64,000 bases of DNA. Origin: Prorocentrum cordatum. Lineage: Eukaryota; Sar; Dinophyceae; Prorocentrales; Prorocentraceae. A program made the translations under genes and the position numbers. Below, in pieces: positions 1 through 10,662 of the stretch. Position 1 is the first letter of the stretch, and every line of letters starts with the position of its first letter. A model generated the notes under the pieces. That model was not told where the DNA came from, did not search any database, and saw only the letters and a program-made list of their open reading frames with translations. Location of the stretch: NCBI GenBank assembly GCA_963575745.1, contig CAUYUJ010019281.1:313774-377773 (forward strand). Reading direction: 5' to 3'.

Positions 1-186
1 CACCCCTCCATATCTTTCGCTCTCAGCAGCATATTCATATTCTCGTGCGTCCTTGAGCAATTTCTGGCGTTTGAGGCCCTCTCGTCATGGAGCTCGGACT
101 TCATCGAATGGCACACCCGCGAGGACCTGAACGGCGCGCTCTCACTGACGGCCTCTCGGGCTCCGCTCCATCGGCTGGAGATCGTA

Positions 187-1462
187 GTGCTTCACGCAGT
201 GCTGGTGAACGTCCTCCCCGTCGTCGCCCCAAGCACTACGACAAGCCTCGTGGTGAAGCGGGTGGCCGTCTCCGAGACAAAGAACCTCATCGCCCACAGC
301 ACGAAGGATAACGTACGGTCGCCGCACGGTCTGGCAGAGCTGGAGGTGAGGAAACCCACGTACCTGGCGGCGCCACGGCCCCTTTTTCCTGCAGCTGTTC
401 CAGATGCAGCTCGTTCCGACCTTCTCCAGCAAGTCGATCCCCGGCAACTCCAGCGTAAAGCTCTTGCTGCCGCCATGGAGGATGGAGAGCCGCCCACTTT
501 CCCTGCATCGCAGCAAGCCGAAATCGATCGTGCACGGGCTCTTCTCATGGCAAACAAGGGCCAAGGGAAAGGTCCGCCTTCCGACGTGCCTCCTGGTGAA
601 GCATCACCACTTCCTCCAGTGCCTGGTTCCATCCAGGCGCTCTCGGCCTCGCTGTGCGACCAGCTCGCCCAACGTGTGGATTCAGCCATGGACACTTTCA
701 AGAAGGCCACGGCGCGGCCGCCCACCTCCACCATCCATGAGCACCAGCGGAAGACGGACCAACGGCTGGGCGCCACCGAGGGGGAAGTTGCGGACCTCAA
801 GCGTAGGGGCGCCGCCTCCGAAGGTGAGCAGGAGCGCCATCGACAAGCCATCGACAGCATCAATCGGACACTTGCCCTCGCTGAAGCGGCCATACCTGTG
901 GTCGACTTGGCCGCAGAATCGGAATTTGATCGTCAACCTGACCCTGTTGTGTTCTCCAGTGGATGTCAAGAATTTGTTTCGCCTCAACAATTGCGGGATG
1001 ACCTTCGAGGCTGGTTTCGAGAATCTGGCGTTGATTGGGCCTATGCCTCTCTTATCGGCGATGTACCGGCCAAGCGGTTTACCCTGCGGCTTCTCGGCGA
1101 CAAGAGCGTGGTCGACCCCAGAGCTACGGCGCTTGCGCGTGGTCTCAAGCTGCGAGGAGGTGAATGAAGATCTTTCACGGGTACTTCTGTCTTGGGTCAA
1201 CGTGTCCCTCTCTACGTCAACACCGACTTTAGTGCCAGACAAATCCGACGTGAAATTCATATTCGACGGCCCCACAATATTCTTGAATCTGATTACGCCA
1301 ACCTCTCGTTCAGGCCCTACAAACAACGCGGCCGCGTCGCTCTTGACAGTGTTCCACCAGCTCCATTTCTGCGACAGGGGTATACAATTGCCGTGCAGGA
1401 AGTTCATGGTAGTGCAGCTCGCCTGCAGCGTCTTCTGCAGAATACTCAGCATACACATATAA
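187..1462 (+). pseudogene. LINE 1 ORF1-like protein remnant
   Basis: An open frame runs from 187 to 1167 (326 codons, no ATG at its first codon) and the sense of the protein continues in another frame from about 1192 to 1460, which implies one frameshift near 1170-1190. The middle is rich in Ala, Arg and Glu with heptad-like stretches (about residues 185-235), suggesting a coiled coil. The end reads VPAKRFTLRLLGD, which resembles an RNA-binding beta strand, and continues after the shift as VPLYVNTDFSARQIRREI. This is the architecture expected of a LINE ORF1 nucleic-acid-binding protein. No catalytic motif is visible. Its assignment rests mainly on its position upstream of endonuclease and reverse-transcriptase remnants. 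Confidence 0.55.
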
Positions 1463-1539
1463 CGGCGCACCGGGTCCGGGGGGCCCGGGGCCGGGACCCC
1501 GACCACAAATGCGCGCCCCGGGGGGCCCGGAGGCTCGTC

Positions 1540-2836
1540 GGGGCTTGCCGGAGGCCTCCCCAGTCAGACAAGACGGCCCAAGAAGCGCCCAAGACGGCCC
1601 AAGAAACTTCCAAGAGGCCTCCAAGAGGGCTCCGAGATGCTGAAGATGGCCTCCAGACGTCCAAGGACGCCCCCAAGAGGCCCCAAGAAGCCTCCAACAT
1701 GCGTCCCAAGAGGGCCCCTAGACGCAAACATTGGCCCATTCCCTTCGTAAAACGTGCGTTTTTAACAAAGTCGCCTTTTGGGCTTTCCGACGTTACAGGA
1801 CGGCCCAAGAGGCGCCCAAGACCGCCCCAAGACGGCCCAAGAAGCTTCCCAGAGGGCCCCAGGACAGCCCAAGAGGGCCCCAAGACGGCCCAAGAGGCGC
1901 CCAAGATGGCCCAAGAGGGCCCCAAGACGGGCCCAAGAGGGGGCCCAGAGGGGGACCACGAACCGCAAGCTCGAGCCTTCCGCCCCAAGAGGCCGCCAGG
2001 AGGCCCCCAGGAGGCCCCTCAAGAGGCCCCAGGAGACCCCAGACGTCCAAGGACGCCCCCAAGAGGCCCCAAGAAGCCTCCAACATGCGTCCCAAGAGGG
2101 CCCCTAGACGCAAGAATTGGCCCATTCCCTTCGTAAAACGTACATTTTTAACAAAGTCGCCTTTTGGGCTTTCCGACGTTGCAGGACGGCCCAAGAGGCG
2201 CCCAAGACCGCCCCAAGACGGCCCAAGAAGTTTCCCAGAGGGCCCCAGGACAGCCCAAGAGGGCCCCAAGACGGCCCAAGAGGCGCCCAAGATGGCCCAA
2301 GAGGGCCCCAAGACGGGCCCAAGAGGGGGCCCAGAGGGGGACCACGAACCGCAAGCTCGAGCCTTCCGCCCCAAGAGGCCGCCAGGAGGCCCCCAGGAGG
2401 CCCCTCAAGAGGCCCCAGGAGACCCCAGACGTCCAAGGACGCCCCCAAGAGGCCCCAAGAAGCCTCCAACATGCGTCCCAAGAGGGCCCCTAGACGCAAA
2501 CATTGGCCCATTCCCTCCGTAAAACGTACATTTTCAACAAAGTTGTCTTTTGGGTTTTCCGACGTTGCAGGACGGCCCAAGAGGCGCCCAAGACCGCCCC
2601 AAGACGGCCCAAGAAGCTTCCAAGAGGGCCCCAGGACAGCCCAAGAGGGCCCCAAGACGGCCCAAGAGGCGCCCAAGATGGCCCAAGAGGGCCCCAAGAC
2701 GGGCCCAAGAGGGGGCCCAGAGGGGGCCACGAACCGCAAGCTCGAGCCTTCCGCCCCAAGAGGCCGCCAGGAGGCCCCCAGGAGGCCCCTCAAGAGGCCC
2801 CAGGAGACCCCAGACGTCCAAGGACGCCCCCAAGAC
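1540..2836. repeat. 386-bp tandem satellite, AAGAGGCC type
   Basis: Three units of 386, 386 and 385 bp plus partial ends. The landmark AGACGTCCAAGGACGC recurs at 1655, 2041, 2427 and 2812, and TTGGCCCATTCCC recurs at 1731, 2117 and 2503. Each unit is a degenerate array of CCCAAGAGGCC and CAAGACGGCC words with one unique core of about 70 bp (TCGTAAAACGT...TTTCCGACGTT). The overlapping long open frames on both strands (Pro/Arg/Gly-rich or Leu/Gly/Pro/Ser/Trp-rich) are artefacts of the repeat. The array sits between the ORF1 and endonuclease parts of LINE 1. Confidence 0.95.
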
Positions 2837-2894
2837 GCTTCGCGTCACCAATTTCTTCTCGCAACGATTCCTGGGTCTATGACTCGACAGAACC

Positions 2895-2923
2895 TAAGCG
2901 CGCGCGAAGCGCGCGCGTGGTTC
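2895..2923. other. GC-rich dyad
   Basis: AGCGCGCGCGAAGCGCGCGC forms an almost perfect hairpin in the segment between the satellite and the endonuclease remnant of LINE 1. A secondary-structure role in the element's RNA is possible but not shown. Confidence 0.5.
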
Positions 2924-2934
2924 TAGTTCTTATG

Positions 2935-3915
2935 TGTCGTTCTATTCCAGCAGCGGCCTGTCGCGGACGGGGGGCGTCGCCTTTCTCTCTCCCAAGTTGG
3001 AGGATATCGACGTCATGGATCTGGATGACCAATCGCCGCATGCCCCTGGCACTCCTGCGCCATCGACGTCTTCCACAGCTTCGCGATCTTCATCCGCGCC
3101 CACCAGTTCAAGGTCTTCCTCTTCGTCTACCTCCTCGACCTCATTGTCTGATCATTTTCCTGAAGGACACCCATCGGCTGGGTTACCTGGGTCCGCGCGC
3201 TCCTCCTGACCAAGGGATGGTGCACCCACTGTTTGGGGAGGCGGCCATCCATCACGATGGCATAGATCCCAGACGTTGGCCAGCCTGGAGCGGAAAGCGC
3301 TCATGAGATCCCTCGCCATGTCTCCGTGGTCTCCGACCGCGCGATGATTCTTCATCGCGCTCTCGTTCCAGGACGCGTTCGAGTCCTCGCGGTCTATCAC
3401 GGCAATGCATGTACCGTTGCCTTCACGAACGTTCGCAACTTTGAGCTCGCGCAGGATCAACGGCGAGTCGTCCAGACTGACTGGCACAGGTACCAGCAGC
3501 GGGCACAGGTCCCTCCGCTTTCGAGGATCTTCGTTGCCCCCGGCGGCTTCGACATCCACGACGAGCCCGCCGTCTCTCTTCTGGACCCGCAGCCCATGAT
3601 CCTCGCCAGCATTGGGGGTGACCAGCACCATCAGTCCTTCTGGAAGAGTCTTTTTGTTCATCGATGACCGAGGTCTCGAGTGGCGAGCTCACGCGGTTCG
3701 ACGCCAATGCCATGAAGGAGACCAGGGTTGACCGTGTCTGCGTCAGTCTCCCGGCTCACGCTTTCCCGAATCTTTCGCTCGCGCTGAAGGGAGACAGGGA
3801 TCCTGCCGCACTCAGTGATCGTCAGCGCAGTGACCATGCGCCCCTGAACCTGACGATTGCGATCGTTGCTCTCGAGACGAGCGACGTCCAGCCCATCGCC
3901 GCAGTCATATCTTAG
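2935..3915 (+). pseudogene. LINE 1 endonuclease (EEP/APE-like) remnant
   Basis: Three fragments in different frames read like the endonuclease/exonuclease/phosphatase domain of a LINE ORF2. Around 2960 is SRTGGVAFLSPK, as in the GGVA strand of APE-like nucleases. In 3326-3667 the segment PGRVRVLAVYHG followed by FTNVRNFEL resembles the core beta strands and the NxHN-type loop. In 3664-3915 TRFDANAMKETRVDRVCVSL followed by RQRSDHAPLNL carries the terminal SDH catalytic motif. A serine-rich stretch (about 3060-3150) interrupts the domain. Such nucleases nick target DNA to prime reverse transcription. Frame changes make this copy inactive. Confidence 0.65.
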
Positions 3916-3954
3916 GTTCCCAGCTACGCGCAGAATGTTTCACTTCTTCAGCAT

Positions 3955-4545
3955 TTGCAGTTGCAAGTTACGGTGGGGCGACGATGGATAGGTTTCAGGA
4001 ATATAATGACTGAGGCGGCTCGCCTCACTCGCAATCAAATCACTACCTGTCATGGTACGCTCCGCTACCAACCTGCTGCGGAGGCACGTTTGCTTACGTA
4101 TCGTTCCATTTCGCGGGCCATATGGAGGCAGGATCTTCCCCTGGCCTACACGCTCATGAACACCGCGGAGATCGGCAAGGACTCCCATCTCATCGATGAA
4201 GGAAGGGTTGGCCTACTGAATGAGCTGAATTTTGCGGAAGCTTCACGACGTGCTCACCTGCAACATCTCCGTCTTCGCAAAGAGCAAACGGTCGGTGCGG
4301 CGCAGCGCGCTCAGCAGCAATGTCGCGCGCTGGAAGTGAATGGTCCACTCAAGCAAGCGCGCTTACCTCAGGAGAAAAGCAAGGCTTGGGCCCCGTTTTC
4401 ACGGGCCCTGTTCCTGACTGGAATTCGTCTTGCTGGTGACGGAGGCGCCGTTGCGGATCCCGCGGCACAAGGGCAAGCTTCACAGGGCCATTGGTTGCCC
4501 ATCTTCTCGCGCAAGCAGGTTGATGAACAGGCTCTCAAGGACTGA
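3955..4545 (+). pseudogene. LINE 1 ORF2 region between endonuclease and RT
   Basis: An open frame of about 196 codons without obvious catalytic residues. It contains IGKDSHLIDEGRVGLLNELN, a basic Gln/Arg-rich segment, and WAPFSRALFLTGIR followed by HWLPIFSRKQVDEQALKD. In full-length relatives, text of this kind links endonuclease to reverse transcriptase. It stops at 4543-4545, which breaks the ORF before the RT fingers. Confidence 0.5.
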
Positions 4546-4607
4546 ATCTGCCAGCTTGTCTTCCCAACATCATCGCGCCGAAGGTCATCATTCCTTCCGC
4601 TGCTCCT

Positions 4608-5560
4608 ATGCGACGGGTCGCCCTCCGCGCTCGCGTCTCAGCGCCTGGCCCTGATCGTCTCCCATGTCGGGCCTGGGCTGCCACTGGTGGAGCACTGGGG
4701 GCTCTGGGGGAAGTCGCGTGGAGCTTCTTCGAATCAGGTGCTGCGCTGCCCGCGTTCAACGACCCGGTCTTCTCGTTCATCCCGAAGGGCGGGGGGGGTC
4801 CGACCACGTCTGCTGCGCGCGTGAAGCAGGACATGTGCGCCCGATCTATCGGGAGAACACCAACTCCAATATATTCGCGGGGGCCCTCGACCTACAGCTC
4901 AGATCCCATGTGGAAGTACATGCTCATCATGCTCAACAAGGATTCACTAGTGGACGCAATTTTTGCAACGACCTTATGAAGATGGGCGCCAAAGGCCGCG
5001 TGGCAGGATGGAGCGCGAACGCCTCTCGCGACAAGCCTGTCCTGCTGCTCTTCGACGTCGCCGCTGCTTTCCCCTCTCTGGGGGGGCAGTGGCTTTTTCA
5101 AGGCTTTCCACCAGTTCCGCTTCGAGAGGGGCTTTCTTAAGGCCGTCGCTGCGCTGTGCGATCAGGCTATGGGATTCACGTGCTCGATAGCCGCTACTAC
5201 TTTGCGTGCCCCCCTGGAATCCGGGGTAGCCCAGGGCTGCCCCCCGTCTGGCACCACTTGGGCCATCGCGGTGGATGTCGCCATCAGAGCTGTCAGTGCT
5301 GTGATACCCAGCCCCAAGGATGGCAGGACGGGTACCTGTGCCGATGATCTAGGATTTTACCGTCAGCGCATGTCTCTCGTGGTTCCGCTGGCTCACTTTT
5401 TTGGTGGTATTATTGTTTACATATATAAAATCCAGCTGCAGCGCTCGGCAACCTTCATCGCAATGCCAAGAGAAGTGTCACCATTCCTCTGTGGCCGAAG
5501 CTGATCGACTCGATCCGCGACGACGTCATCGCCTTTCTTCAGATCCACCGCCCCGACTGG
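4608..5560 (+). pseudogene. LINE 1 reverse transcriptase remnant
   Basis: RT motifs appear in order but in shifting frames. FNDPVFSFIPKG at about 4757-4792 is the fingers region. SGRNF followed by PVLLLFDVAAAFPSLGGQWL at about 4950-5095 is motif A with its catalytic Asp. LESGVAQGCPPSGTTWAIA at about 5211-5270 is motif B. CADDLGF at about 5336-5356 is motif C, the YADD equivalent with both catalytic Asp kept. After 5400 the frame breaks again. The catalytic residues survive although the reading frame does not, suggesting fairly recent decay. Confidence 0.8.
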
Positions 5561-5605
5561 GCCCCTTTCAAGATTGCGGCGGAAGGTCTGTATATTGGGG
5601 CGCAT

Positions 5606-6751
5606 GTGGGCCCTGATGTGGACAACGATCTCCAATGGGCGGTGGCTGGTTCCAAGTGGTGGCAGAGAGTCGTCGCCATTGGCAGTGCCCCATCACCCAC
5701 GAATGCTAATGCGAGGCTCTACCAGACCTCGGCGATCACTGTTCTCGGCTACCTGGCGCAGTTCTTTGATCTCCCTCCGCGGCTTAAGCGAAAGGAGATC
5801 CATGCAGTTTTTTTTAAAGCTCTCCGGATGCCACCAAGCACCCTTCGCCTCAAATGTGTCCATTCGCGGAGTAATTTCATGCCTGGTATTGCCCCGCGCT
5901 CCTTGCGCATTTATTCGCTTGGGACTCAATGGCGGGCCGCTCTTTTCACCCTCAACCTCGTGCAGCCCCTGCTCCTGGAGTTCCATGAGATTGCTCTTTC
6001 GGCTTGCGGACTTCCTGCGTTCGTGAAGAACACATGGTCGCCTGACTTCTGGAAGGAACCGCAGGCGATTGTCCAGCGCCTCAGCGAGATGCTGCAGGGT
6101 CGTTCTGCCCAAGTTCCTGCTCACCGCCATCGTGATCTGCTTCGTGCTGGTGCCATTGCTCAGAGAGCCGTTCGGGGCGCCGCTGAAGCAGGATCCATAC
6201 CCAAACCACAAAGAGCATTCATCGCTGCCTTGACCGCTCACCAGATGAAGGGCGAGTTCGAGGTCACCATCGCCAAGCGGCTTACGGCACGGTTTGGTGT
6301 TGCTGTCGTGCCGCATGACCTGAAGACGCGGTGGGCGACCCTCAAAGCCTTCCTGGCGCCCGTGGCTCTTGCGTGGCGGTGGATCACTCTGCGGACGCTA
6401 GCGGGTGGATGGCACACGAGCTCCCGCATGCACACTCCAGAGGTGGACCAGCGTCGGATTGGGTGTCTTCAGCAGCCAGACGCGATCGCTCACTATCTGG
6501 TATGTGATCGGCTCCAGCATCTAGTTTGCTTGCCGCGGACTTTCGCTCTGGCCATTGCATTGGAGCGCTTGGGTCTTGGACGCCGCTATGATGAGAACGG
6601 GGAGCACTCGCTGTCGATGACTATCCAGCGCCTCGTCCTCGCGTACTACACGTACCTCGAGGTCGAGGCCCAGGGCGTGAACGACTACTCCTACCAGCAC
6701 CACCTCGGCGCCCGCCTGGCCGCCATCGACCGCCTGAACATCGCGAAGTAG
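5606..6751 (+). pseudogene. LINE 1 ORF2 C-terminal part
   Basis: The longest intact piece of this element: 381 open codons ending with TAG at 6749-6751. It follows the RT in the same orientation and reads as thumb/connection plus C-terminal domain: WAVAGSKWWQRVVAIGSAPS, then a long helical region, then a knuckle-like GCLQQPDAIAHYLVCDRLQH (about residues 288-307), a Cys/His pattern common after the RT of LINEs. The frame opens further upstream, to about 5507, without an ATG. No RNase H motif is recognised. Confidence 0.65.
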
Positions 6752-6825
6752 CCTCCTGAGGCCTAGGCTCCCCGCCGCCGCGGCCGCTGCCGCGTCGGCG
6801 CTGGAGCCCGCCCTCAGGCTACTGG

Positions 6826-6880
6826 CGCTCCTCCTCCTCCTCCTCCTCCTCCTGCTCCTCCTCCTGCTCCTCTTCCAAAC
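6826..6880. repeat. (CTC)n microsatellite after LINE 1
   Basis: About 50 bp of CTC triplets with a few CTG interruptions, starting about 75 bp beyond the LINE 1 stop codon. LINE 2 also abuts (CTC)n, so either the elements prefer such targets or the run is part of the 3' end. Confidence 0.9.
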
Positions 6881-7289
6881 CCGTGCCCTTGGCTACCCGC
6901 ATCTTGTGGGGTTCGATTCTTGCGAGGGACGCACGGGAGCGCTTGCAATCTCATGCTCAATCTGAAACTCTCGACGGGCAGCCCCGCAAAATTCCATCGG
7001 CGATTTTGCCAGGGCGACAGCAGCAAACCCTCTTGTCATCTTGCCTCCTGTTCTGTTCTCCCACATTTCTGGGCCACACTGTTACCCCGGTGCCCTTCGC
7101 TCTTCCAGATCATCCCGGTGCCCTTTTTCTAATTGTTGGTGACGACCAGAGCCCTGGCGTACATGGCCTCACCAGGCGGCGCCGACCGCAGATGTTTCTG
7201 CGCCCCACGCGACTACGGGTTGCTGGTCCGTGCGCAAGTATCCGTGGCATGTGTAGGCTATTTTGTTTGATTCGTCACATCGCTGTCCT
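6881..7289. other. No gene recognised
   Basis: Mixed sequence without a convincing reading frame, splice pattern or repeat; the open frames here are short and lack family motifs. Confidence 0.6.
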
Positions 7290-8230
7290 CTTTTCACCCA
7301 TCTCGCGGGTGCTGGGGGCGTGGCCCCCTGTCACCTCATGTGGTATCCTCCCATGCTGGGGTGTTTACTTTCATCGTTCACCTTCCACGCTGGGGCCTCC
7401 CTTTCGTGTATGGACCCTGCACTCTGTGGATTCGATTCCTTCGCATTTTCTTTTTACTTTGGGTATGCGGCCCTCCATGCGTGGAACCGATCGTTGGAGT
7501 TTTGGCCCCGCATGCGTTGACCCCTCATGTTGGGTTTTCGTCCCTCATCAATTGACCCCTCATGCTGGGGTTTCGGCCCCTCTGTGATAGATAGATTTGG
7601 CTCCTCACGCGGTGACCCTCACCTTGGGTCTACGACCATCCAGGTGTTGACGCCATCGCTGGAGACTTGGGTCCACATTCGTTGGCCCCTCATGCAGGGC
7701 GCGCCCTTCGTCATTCGACCCCATGCGCTGCCCCCTCATGCCAGGGCTGTTGCTCTTCAGTTGTTGGCCCGTCACGCTCGGGTCGCCCCCGCGGGCGTTG
7801 CCCCCCACCGCAGTGGGTTTGCCACATTAGCTGATGCGTCGACCCCTCCCTTTCAGCGTTGCCCCCATCATGGGACGCAATTGGTCTCAGGATGTTGTTC
7901 CGCTTCGCTTCTTGCCTCCACCGTCTGCTGCCCCATCATCCTTCGCCACGGTGCTACGCTGGTGTGTTTGTTTTTTTCTAGTTCATCCTGCTTTCCCGCA
8001 AAAGCGTTATGGCCGCCATGTCTACCTCGTCCTGCGCATCTTGGTACTAACTGTTGAACCCCTCTACGGCCACAGGGTGCGCGGAATGCATATAAGTTTC
8101 ATCCGCTAGGGTCCGACTCCTCATTTGTTGACCCCTTGCTCCGGGGCCCACCCTCTCGCATTGGACATTTGACGCGTTGACCTGCCATTCGGGGTCTATG
8201 ACCCGCCACGCGCTGACCCCATCGCTGAGG
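7290..8230. repeat. Degenerate minisatellite, TTGACCCCTCATGCTGGGG
   Basis: Words of the type TTGACCCCTCATGCTGGGG and TTTCGGCCCC recur at roughly 35-40 bp spacing and gradually lose similarity. They are clearest at 7515-7580, and also appear at 7680, 7735 and 8125-8220. The open frames here (Pro/His/Ser-rich) follow the repeat and are not considered genes. Confidence 0.7.
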
Positions 8231-8239
8231 CCTCCTCCT

Positions 8240-8303
8240 CCTGCTCCCTCCCCCCTCCTCCTTCTCCTCCTCCTCCTCCTCCTCCTCCTCCTCCTCCTGC
8301 CCT
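8240..8303. repeat. (CTC)n microsatellite
   Basis: Pyrimidine run of CTC triplets; the poly-Leu and poly-Pro frames over it are spurious. Confidence 0.95.
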
Positions 8304-8789
8304 ACGCGTGGGCACTGGGTACCGTATCCTGGTACTCAGTCTTCACGTACAGGGCATACTATCAGGGCTGCTCGCTGCAGCAGGCAAGGAGAGAAGCAAC
8401 CGGGTCCAATTTTCGGAACCAGCGGCAAGCAGTTTGCTTGTCCGCATGTGGCGCCTTAGCTGCGCCCGTGGCCTGGAGGTGGGTACCAGGCACGGGGATT
8501 GCGCATTTGGTCGGGAGGTGGGGTCGTGTGGCCCGTGAACCCCATGGGACCTCGCGTCCACCCGCCCTGGGCTTGTCGTATTCGTACAGTCTGGTTGCGC
8601 ATGCCGCTCGATTCGACAGGGTTGGTCGTGGTTTTCCTGGCCGAGGAACCTGAAATAACGGTGAAGGCTTCAGGGGACCATGCCACCCTACGCACCGAGC
8701 CGTCTCGTGCGGGCAGCGAGTCACGGCCGACGTGGTCTTCTCACCGTTCCTTGGTCTGCTTGTTGGGAAGACATCGTCTTTTTACAGTC

Positions 8790-9085
8790 TTCAGCCTCCT
8801 CCTCCTCCTCCTCCTCCTCCTCCTCCCCCTCCTCTGCCTCCTCCTCCTCTTCCTCCTCCGGCTTCCCTCCTCCTTCTCCTCCTCCTCCTCCACCCTCCCT
8901 CCTCCTCCCTCCTTCTCCTCGTTCTCGTCGTCCTCCTCCTCCTCCTCCACCACCTCCTCCTCATCCTCCATATTTGTCCTCGTTTTCCTCCCTTCTCCTC
9001 CTCCTCCTCCCTCCTCCTTCGCCCCCCCCTCCTCGTCCTTCTCCTCCTCCTCCTCCTCCTCCTCCTCCTCCGCCTCCTCATCAGA
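8790..9085. repeat. CT-rich triplet array
   Basis: About 300 bp of CTC/TCC triplets with interruptions. All six frames stay open here and give Ser-, Pro-, Leu- or Glu/Arg-rich translations, the origin of several long false ORFs. A shorter patch lies at 9178-9240. Confidence 0.95.
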
Positions 9086-9241
9086 AGCGTGGCCGGTGCA
9101 TCCATTTTGCTTCGCAGAGGTTTGAGCAGGTCAGTAGTGACAGCATCGGGGACCTCCAAGCGCCTTGTCTTTGTCCTGTGTCCTCCTTTTCCTCGTCTTC
9201 CTTCCCGTCCTCTTCCTCATCCTCCTTCTCCCTCCCTCTGG

Positions 9242-9390
9242 ATGGGTCGGGAGCAGATGGGGTCGGAGGATCGCGCCGCATCGCCGATGCATCGACGGTG
9301 CGGCTCCATGTGGAGCAGGATTCCCTCCGCGCCGACGTCGCCGATGCGGCGCGATCATCCGACCCCATCTACTCGGACCCTGTCTAGGAG
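9242..9390. mobile_element. Inverted-repeat element, family G copy 1
   Basis: The two ends are inverted copies over more than 30 bp: the left arm reads GATGGGGTCGG then GATCGCGCCGCATCG, and the right arm is its complement with few mismatches (TCGCCGATGCGGCGCGATC, ending at CCGACCCCATCTACTC). The loop contains GATGCATCG words. A related copy is at 38444-38625 inside intron 1 of the LRR gene. No coding capacity; a non-autonomous DNA element is the simplest reading. Confidence 0.65.
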
Positions 9391-9704
9391 GCCTCTAGCG
9401 TGCGGGGTGGCTATCCGCTAGCTGTGCCTGCCTTCGTATCCGCCGAACTCGGGTGGATTTCTCGACTTCAAAGCATGTCGGCATGTTTCCAGGGACCAGC
9501 ACAGATCGATCAGGCTCGAACAGTGCGGCAGAAAGATGGTGCTTAGCGCTCGGGTGATGATGTTTGGTGATGTTGCAATTTATCGGCAAAGTCAGATATC
9601 AGGGTGTGGCGCGTTCCAGTGAGGGCCTCGGCTTCGGCGCCTCTCGTCTCCGGCGAGAGCTGCCGGAAGGCCGGCGGACGGCGGCGGAAACGAAGCGGGA
9701 CGAC

Positions 9705-9902
9705 TCCGCTGGCGGGCAGCCAGCGTTACCAGCCTGGAACATATCCCTATCCCTATGTTTTACATCACCTCACCTCGATGCCGATCTTAAGGGTTCCCTT
9801 AGTTTGTGAGGGCCTATCCCTAAGATTGTCCTCGTTATTTGCTCGCCCATCTTAGGGATAGGGATACGTTCGAGGCTGGTTACAGCGGGAGGCCAGCGGA
9901 AA
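9705..9902. mobile_element. MITE-like element with ATCCCTATCCCTA arms
   Basis: Inverted arms of about 32 bp or more: CAGCCTGGAACATATCCCTA on the left, and on the right the complement of CAGCCTCGAACGTATCCCTA, both preceded by a CCGCTGG-like outer part. A second inner pair, TATCCCTAAGAT and ATCTTAGGGATA, is nested inside. About 198 bp, no ORF. Only one copy is seen here, so mobility is inferred from structure alone. Confidence 0.6.
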
Positions 9903-10004
9903 GTAGCGGAAGGAAAAGTGGGACGCCACGATTTGTGGGCTCTGGGCTACCAGGCCCAACCATTGCGAAGGCCTTGCGGCCGGCGCCGCCGACCCTGAAG
10001 GGAG

Positions 10005-10071
10005 ACGACGATGTCGACGACGTCGACGACGACGACGTCGACGACGATGACGTCGACGACGACGAAGACTT
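10005..10071. repeat. GAC/GTCGAC microsatellite
   Basis: A run of GAC triplets interspersed with the palindrome GTCGAC, coding for poly-Asp in one frame. No gene context found. Confidence 0.9.
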
Positions 10072-10221
10072 GGTGGGGCGCCACGCGTGTCCACGAGAGT
10101 GGCCTTGGGTGCGGGTAGCCCCGGGCGGGCCACTACATGCATCCTGGGGTTCCGATCGCGTAGGTCTCCGACGAGGCTTCCCGGCGAGTGCGTGCAATGC
10201 CCGCCCCCCCTCATTTTCACC

Positions 10222-10363
10222 GAGCGCGTCCCACTACTCGCAAAGTGCCCGCTCGCAAACGTCCGAAAACACACGTCTGCATCGATGCCATGCATCGCAG
10301 ACCCTCTGCGGCGGAGTCCAGGCCATTTGCAAGTAGGTCCTGTGCGAGTAGTGGAGGGCGCTC
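10222..10363. mobile_element. 142-bp inverted-repeat element, family B copy 1
   Basis: Terminal inverted repeats of about 21 bp: GAGCGCGTCCCACTACTCGC on the left and the complement of GAGCGCCCTCCACTACTCGC on the right. A related 143-bp copy lies at 49558-49700. Both share the inner AGTGCCNGCTCGCRAACGTC. No coding capacity. Confidence 0.75.
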
Positions 10364-10662
10364 GACCACCTCTGCCTGTGTCAAGGTCCCTCCGGCACCG
10401 GCAAGCGCGCTCGGATCTGTCCCCCTCCCCCCGCCCCTCGCCCGCGCGGCTCCTGGGAGCCGCGCGCCCCCAAAGGCCACTCTTGCCGAAGCAAGGCCAC
10501 TCTTGCAAGTAGCCGGGGGGGGGGGCTTCTGCTCCACAAGCCTGCGGAGTTCTCGGGGCGGAGGTCTCCTGGAGGCTTCCGGCTGGTGATGGCATGTCTG
10601 GGAGGGGGGGGGGGTTGGCAGGGCAGGGGCGGTGGAGGAGGGGGTGTCACGGGGGTGTCCTC

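Larger units (their letters stand above)
1..6880 (+). mobile_element. Degraded non-LTR retrotransposon (LINE 1)
   Basis: The whole stretch reads as one decayed two-ORF non-LTR element in + orientation: an ORF1-like region (to about 1460), a satellite insertion (about 1540-2836), an endonuclease remnant (about 2935-3915), a connecting region (3955-4545), a reverse-transcriptase remnant (4608-5560) and a long C-terminal open frame ending at 6751. The pieces follow the usual order of a LINE but lie in different frames and contain stops, so the copy cannot make full proteins. The 5' end lies left of the window. About 75 bases after the last stop the sequence becomes a (CTC)n run. The family resembles dinoflagellate LINE proteins known to me only from memory. 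Confidence 0.8.

Noticed and set aside
1192-2926. Several 230-310 codon frames rich in Pro, Arg, Gly and Gln (+) or Leu, Gly, Ser, Trp (-)
   Set aside because: They translate the 386-bp satellite; three frames on each strand are open at once and contain no domain.
8499-9421. Ser/Pro-rich and Arg/Glu-rich frames of 200 or more codons
   Set aside because: (CTC)n artefact with all six frames open.
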